A stretch of 64,000 nt of DNA, from positions 62,001 to 126,000 of the forward strand of contig JAVTVY010033854.1 in the NCBI GenBank assembly GCA_036873755.1, in the 5' to 3' direction. Below, one piece after another: positions 59,301 through 64,000 of the stretch. Position numbers and translations under genes: made by a program. The stretch's first letter is position 1. Each line of letters opens with the position of its first letter. The notes under the pieces were generated by a model, which was not told where the DNA came from, ran no database searches, and saw only the letters and a program-made list of their open reading frames with translations. This DNA is from Hanleya hanleyi. Lineage: Eukaryota > Mollusca > Polyplacophora > Lepidopleurida > Hanleyidae.

Positions 59301-60675
59301 CAATCATTATAGGTCAATAGCCGCGTGAAATAAACATCACTAAGGCTGAGTTGAATTTGCAATCAACGCCTCTAACATGAAACTGATTACTTCACACAGT
59401 GAAACTAACAACGCGCTCCGCCAATGGCCGACATATACAAACAACTCTTTAACCGGAAGGTAAAGAATTCATATTAATTTTGCGATTCAGTATCAACAGG
59501 TCATTTATGAAAAAAAGGGTGCACCCGTCGGTGTCGTTAACACAAATGACATGTCGATTTATTTCCAAAATCGACCGTAGTCTTATTTCGCGTTATGACG
59601 TTAAACACTCTATGGTTGTCGGTTATGTTATATGTATTCTGCAAAAGAGGCAAAGAATACCCATAATATGTCATTTATCCCGCATCGGATATACAATCAA
59701 TTATCCAGGTAAGAGAATATAATTCAAATATATATTCATTAGAGATAAACGAAACGTTTTATTTCAATTGGATTAGGAAAACCTCGGGACATGGACATAC
59801 CGATTAAACGTTCAATAGTATGGAAGAAAGACGTTTCGAAAAAAAAAAAATCTTTATCGGGATTCCATTCTGGGCTGCGATATGCGTATACGACAAGCGG
59901 TCCCAAAATGTGGTGCCCGCACAACACTCCGATCGTCTGAGAAGCTACGAAACGGCCAAAAATACGGGCATATAGAAACCGGGACCCCCTCCCAGATTAC
60001 CAACAAATTTCATGTCCATTTTGAAAACCGGGACGTTTCGATCGAAATAGAACGGGGAGGCGTCACCACGGGCTGGTGTATCGTTTGTTCCTACACGTAC
60101 ATATAGCTATCAATATAATAGACTCTCTATATAATACAAATTCAGATAACAATAAATAATGCGATCGGGGATTGGCAAGGAGATAGCATTTAGCCATTTA
60201 GGACGAACCGAATAATCAGTGTCTGACGCGATGGTATCGGCTCAAACCGGGGCAAAAACCTGTGCATTACTTTCTTTTGTCTTCTAATTATGCAGCTGAA
60301 CTTCAACATCTAGTTACACGTAAAAATAATTTACTGCCTCTCCAAACGTCAGAGAATTCGGCATTGAATTAACGGATTGTTTTCTCAGTGCCCACGGAGA
60401 TTGCGTTATCAGGTTGGATAATGCGAACATCACGTGATTGTATTATTGCGCCTTCGTTTTCCAGCGAACGATCGAACGATGGCAAACAAAGAAGGAAAAA
60501 AACGCAATGGTTTTCTGTAAAACGAACGACTTCGTTCACTGGCGAACGAACCAATGCGTTGAATGTTTTTTCAATGGTTTTCCACGAAATTCAAAACGAT
60601 GGGTGTAGAACGACTTGGTTTTTTCCAGAGATTTGAACGAACGAAGCAAAAACGTTAATTGGGAACGCTACCTTA
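56332..60675. mobile_element. PIF/Harbinger-like 4.3-kb element
   Basis: TTA target duplications (56332-56334 and 60673-60675) flank GGGGCCGTTCCCATTTAACG and its partner CGTTAATTGGGAACGCTACC. Subterminal zones (56390-56490 and 60460-60640) are rich in CGAACGA/TCGTTCG words in opposite orientation. A 3-bp TTA duplication with GG-starting inverted repeats is characteristic of PIF/Harbinger. No DDE transposase or Myb-like partner could be read inside, so this is a non-autonomous or decayed copy. Open frames at 58780-59073, 59480-59722 and 59882-60106 are unassigned. Confidence 0.75.
57185..57770. mobile_element. Nested foldback element
   Basis: Outer arms consist of CGACATTTCGG/GCCGAAATGTCGCG repeats: 57185-57255 in one sense, 57660-57768 in the other. 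Inner arms also pair (AACATATAAACA...GGTTACCAAGTTGTA against TACAACTTGGTAACC...). It sits inside the Harbinger-like element. Confidence 0.75.
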
Positions 60676-61066
60676 GTCACTGTATTTTTATAATTCCTAA
60701 TGGCATATATGCTAAATTGAACTGATTCTTTGGGGGGTCATCTGAAACTCTGTTTATTACGTTTTTGGTCTCCTTTCAGGTCGTTTTAACTCAGCTCAAA
60801 GTATACATTTGACAAAGTGAACTCTTTCACTTATGTGGAACGTGTTGAACCCAGTTTGAGACTATTGGCATTATCCTGAGCGCACAGTATAATGGAAAAT
60901 TCAACATGGAGATCAAATGGGATCCTCGTATGCTAGAACTTTTAATGGTAACCCTTATGGACAACTACAGGCTACAAGTTTGCGGTAAGGTTGCCGCAAT
61001 CAATTGCGTGTGTCAGAATTCATCGAACGAATGCTCCGATAGCGGCAGTCTTGTTCGATTGATGAT
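60676..61066. other. No gene seen
   Basis: The 70-codon plus frame at 60906-61118 is unassigned and runs into a minisatellite. Confidence 0.35.
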
Positions 61067-61262
61067 AGAGTCTACCACTACTGGCACACAGTGCGAGATG
61101 AATGTGCCAAAACTTTAATAATGTGCCATAACTGGCGCACAGTGTACCGTCAACGGCACACAGTATGCCGCTAATGGCACACGGTGTGCGGAGAGCATGA
61201 CGGAGCTTGACAGTTAGTCGCTACCGCCACACAGATCGCCGCCACCGGCACACTGTGCCGCT
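61067..61262 (+). repeat. Degenerate GGCACACAGTGTGCCG minisatellite
   Basis: About nine imperfect copies of a ~20-bp unit built on GGCACACAGT and its complement, locally GC-rich against AT-rich surroundings. Confidence 0.75.
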
Positions 61263-61730
61263 ATCAGCATAGTGGATTCCAGGTTTCATTATAATGCTAG
61301 TTGTTTTCAATTAACATATCTATTCTACCCAACTCCAATATACATTAATGATGTGTATATTCGAAGAACGGTGGAAATTCTGAACGGCTTCATTCAAAAG
61401 TTTGAATTTTGTGTTGAATTTTATTTGTACCCTGTGAACACTGAGCCAAAATGGATATGTTCTAACAGCAAAATATAAAAAAATGTATAATTCCATTTGA
61501 CTCGATATAACTGACATTTGCAGAGGATTTGAAAGACGGTAAAATTGGCCCTTTGTAAATATCATGAAAATGATAAGCCTTGCGAATTGGTTTGGTTGAG
61601 AATACATAGCATTGTGTTGATATATATTCTGGCAGCTTCATCTTAAATGAGTTGAGATTAAAGAAAATTACTAAATTCTCCCAAGAGGGAGTATATAGGG
61701 GGTATATTCGTCATAATGTCGAAATATAGA
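61263..61730. other. No gene seen
   Basis: Overlapping frames on both strands, no recognised motif. Confidence 0.35.
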
Positions 61731-62098
61731 ATTACAAGCGTCTGGTCCGTCATTCATAATTCAAGAATATCCGCGTCCATAATCCAAAGACCTTTTCTAT
61801 ATTCCAAATAACAGCATTAGCACCAAATTCAGAAACACAATCATAGTATATATAAACATAGGCTAGTTTCCTGCAAGAGAGTAGCGATCAACAGTTTTCA
61901 GTGATGTCGGCAAGACACCATGATGTTCCAAAATTATCAAATCCTTATCGCTGCTCAGTATTCTTAATCCATATGATATTCGTTGTAAAGTCACGCTTTG
62001 ATTGTGACTGTTCATATGAGCATCATGAGGATCTTGAAATACCTGGGTTCATACTGCCCCTAGCCCCGGATTAAGCGAAATTAGACACAAGTTACTAA
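61731..62098 (+). repeat. Dispersed repeat D with E-type tail
   Basis: AATTACAAGCGTCTGGTCCG ... TTCCTGCAAGAGAGTAGCGATC ... TCACGCTTTGATTGTGACTG ... AATTAGACACAAGTTAC, matching 48786-49180 along its length. Confidence 0.8.
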
Positions 62099-62187
62099 AC
62101 GTAAGACACACGGAAGACATACATACAAACGGTTCTAAAAGATATTGCTGAAACATGCAAAATAGAAACGATGTAATTAATACTTAC

Positions 62188-62218
62188 AGAATAACAACAA
62201 CAGCCAAGAACTGGTCAT
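62188..62218 (-). pseudogene. Orphan duplicate of GPCR exon 1
   Basis: Minus-strand ATG at 62218 encodes MTSSWLLLLF plus one base and a GTAAGTATTAATT donor. It has the same 31-nt length, phase and donor as the receptor exon at 31397-31427 (MTIYWLILLL). A TATTTAAA box lies 80 bp upstream, as in the parent. No somatomedin-B or 7TM exon lies downstream (lower coordinates); dispersed repeats and a Harbinger-like element occupy the space where exon 2 would be. It may be a truncated paralogue, or a promoter and leader able to splice to something not recognised. Confidence 0.7.
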
Positions 62219-62297
62219 CTTTAGTATGAGAATCATGACACCCAAAGTTTCTCATCCAAGGTTATTGCCAACAAATGGAAGATTTTGTTATAAGCGA

Positions 62298-62305
62298 TTT
62301 AAATA
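62298..62305 (-). promoter_or_regulatory. TATA-like box of the duplicated promoter
   Basis: TATTTAAA on the minus strand, 80 bp before the orphan exon-1 ATG, matching the spacing at the parent gene. Confidence 0.5.
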
Positions 62306-62775
62306 CCAGTCAATTCTTTGCGGTGAGCAAACACTAATGTGTACCTGCCTGTGACATTTTAATGTACTGAATATTTAATTGGACGCAGCGAGTCATATAT
62401 TTGCGTAACGCAATAAATTGAGGGTCTTTAATATTCTGTGCGTTCCGCACACACGAGATTCATTGTATTATATCATTCTGGAGGCGGAATTTGTTATCCT
62501 TTCTCTAAAAGTATAGAATTCAATCACAGCAGATGTAATAAAGCTTTGTAAACCACCGTGCATTATTGAATCAAATTCCTTGAAGAATCCACAGAGCACA
62601 CTTACCACACGAGAAATTGTAAAACGGTCTTTGTGAACATTGAAACAAAACTCATCTTTCGAAATGAAGAAGTATGTTGATATTTATACTCGAGGAATTG
62701 TAACCATGCATAAGGAGGCAACACCAGGCATCTGCACGTTTCGTTTGCTGTTTTCTTTCACAGCGACAGATGATC
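62306..62775 (-). other. Duplicated upstream flank of the GPCR gene
   Basis: Same block order as 31514-32000 with many substitutions and small indels. Confidence 0.6.
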
Positions 62776-63094
62776 GTTAACATGGAGCAAATACTGAGGA
62801 TACAATCGGTATTTGGTCCATTTAATCCCTCTCTCAATGATTATTTTACAACTGTCAACTGCAATCCCGTTGACAGCCATGCCAATTCGAACAGAAATTT
62901 GTGATGAACCGTGAGATACCACCGATGTTAGAGTCGGGATAACACACACACATCCATCAGAATCGATAATTAGCACAAAATTCCTACCAGGAATGAAATA
63001 AAAATTCAAATAAACGCAAGCTAGAAACTTGTAAGAGAGAATCATACACTGGGAGAAAAAGGGGATTCCACCATGATAAAAAAGAGTTATCTAC

Positions 63095-63255
63095 AATTAC
63101 AAGCGTCCAGTCCGCCATGCATTCTTCAGTCTTCGTCCATTAAAGTATTTCCGTGTCTATAAGCCAAAGATCTAATTCATGTAACAGCATTAGCATCAAA
63201 TTAAAAAATAAATAAAAAATAAATACAGTATACATAAAAATAGGCTAGTTTCCTA
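63095..63255 (+). repeat. Dispersed repeat D (5' part)
   Basis: AATTACAAGCGTCCAGTCCG ... CGTCCATTAAAGTATT ... AAAATAGGCTAGTTTCCT. A further central D fragment (CAACAGTTTTCGATGATACC) begins near 63959 and is cut by the window end. Confidence 0.8.
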
Positions 63256-63958
63256 GAAGCCAAACCTTCCCTTTGGGTTTCAGACCGATTCACCAGAGGA
63301 TAAACTATGATACCGGAATGGGTATCTGGCAGTAAGAGAACCCTGGTTCTCGACAAGATACCCCACAGATTTGTCACGATTTCCAGTTCCTCCACATGAT
63401 TCCCCGGATCACCCCACAACGTGAATGTGGGATCCTCGGCGCATGCGTGTGGTTGACATTCCTTTCGCCTGTATCTTGTTTGATGTAGACCATGGTCGTC
63501 TTTGATCAGTTAAAACCACACCAATCTTAACTTTCGTCATGCCATCGATGTCATATTCCACATCAGTTATATTTATCGTCACACAGAGAGTCCGATGTGA
63601 AAGTCAACACTGGTTTACTGTATATTTTGCTTAAATTCTTGTGGGAATTTCTAATTTTCTAAGGATAATATTTGCCAAATTGATCGAAAGACTATTAGAA
63701 TTCCTACCAAGACTGAGAACAGGAGTGGACAGTAGCAAGCCATTGTTGTTGTTGTTCACATTCACAATTTATTCATAAGACCGACAGAAATGGTAAATCC
63801 AGCCAGAGATTCTCACCACGAGAACCCATGGCATCGGGCGGATTACCCCGATGAACCCCTGGGGAATCCGGTTGATTCGCTAGGAATATCACAGAATGTG
63901 CCGTTGCTGAATTACCCTTCAACCATCTCTACGATTCCCCTATTTCTCTCAATGCATT
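63256..63958. other. No supported gene
   Basis: A short (GTT)n patch near 63744; the minus frame at 63201-63419 is unassigned. Confidence 0.4.
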
Positions 63959-64000
63959 CAACAGTTTTCGATGATACCAGGAAGATAACATTGGGGCGAT

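Noticed and set aside
58780..60106. Harbinger transposase
   Set aside because: The open frames in this interval show no DDE or Myb/SANT features that I can read.

Overview
This is eukaryotic, intron-bearing, AT-rich DNA, dense in repeats and poor in genes. I infer a marine invertebrate, most likely a mollusc. The reasons are a somatomedin-B/methuselah-type receptor, a C-type lectin with phase-1 introns, Polinton-type capsid relics, and many dispersed and tandem repeats. The species cannot be fixed from the sequence alone.

Layout. 0-3 kb: a hairpin-forming foldback element, minisatellites and a tRNA-like SINE head. 3.2-6.8 kb: a decayed Polinton/adintovirus-like block with penton-like, pX-like core and hexon-like relics in that order, preceded by a 221-bp near-perfect palindrome and bracketed by two direct copies of a dispersed repeat. 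9.3-10.8 kb: two exons of a C-type lectin domain that join in phase but contain a TGA. 11.2 kb: a LINE C-terminal relic. 13.8-14.4 kb: a non-autonomous piggyBac-like element. 14.7 kb: a retroelement relic. 15.5-20.1 kb: a 4.6-kb TIR element whose ends are arrays of short palindromes and which carries BEN-domain exons. 22.2-24.9 kb: a 56-bp satellite with a dimeric period.

25.9-31.4 kb holds the one clearly intact gene: a minus-strand two-exon GPCR with a signal peptide, a somatomedin-B domain and a secretin/methuselah-like 7TM region. Its promoter, first exon and upstream flank are duplicated at 62.2-62.8 kb, but no second exon follows that copy.

33.1-43.1 kb: a TIR-like end followed by 9.6 kb of an 81-bp/46-bp satellite with higher-order repeats of about 924 bp. 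43.2-48.1 kb: a 4.9-kb inverted-repeat-bounded element. 49.2-50.4 kb: a dead reverse-transcriptase relic. 52.6-55.1 kb: inverted-repeat elements. 56.3-60.7 kb: a 4.3-kb PIF/Harbinger-like element with TTA target duplications and a nested foldback element. A modular dispersed repeat (D/E) recurs from 3 to 64 kb.

No operon or pathway links the genes. The main story is transposable-element turnover around one chemosensory or peptide-type receptor gene and a damaged lectin gene. All identifications rest on reading motifs by eye; no search was run.
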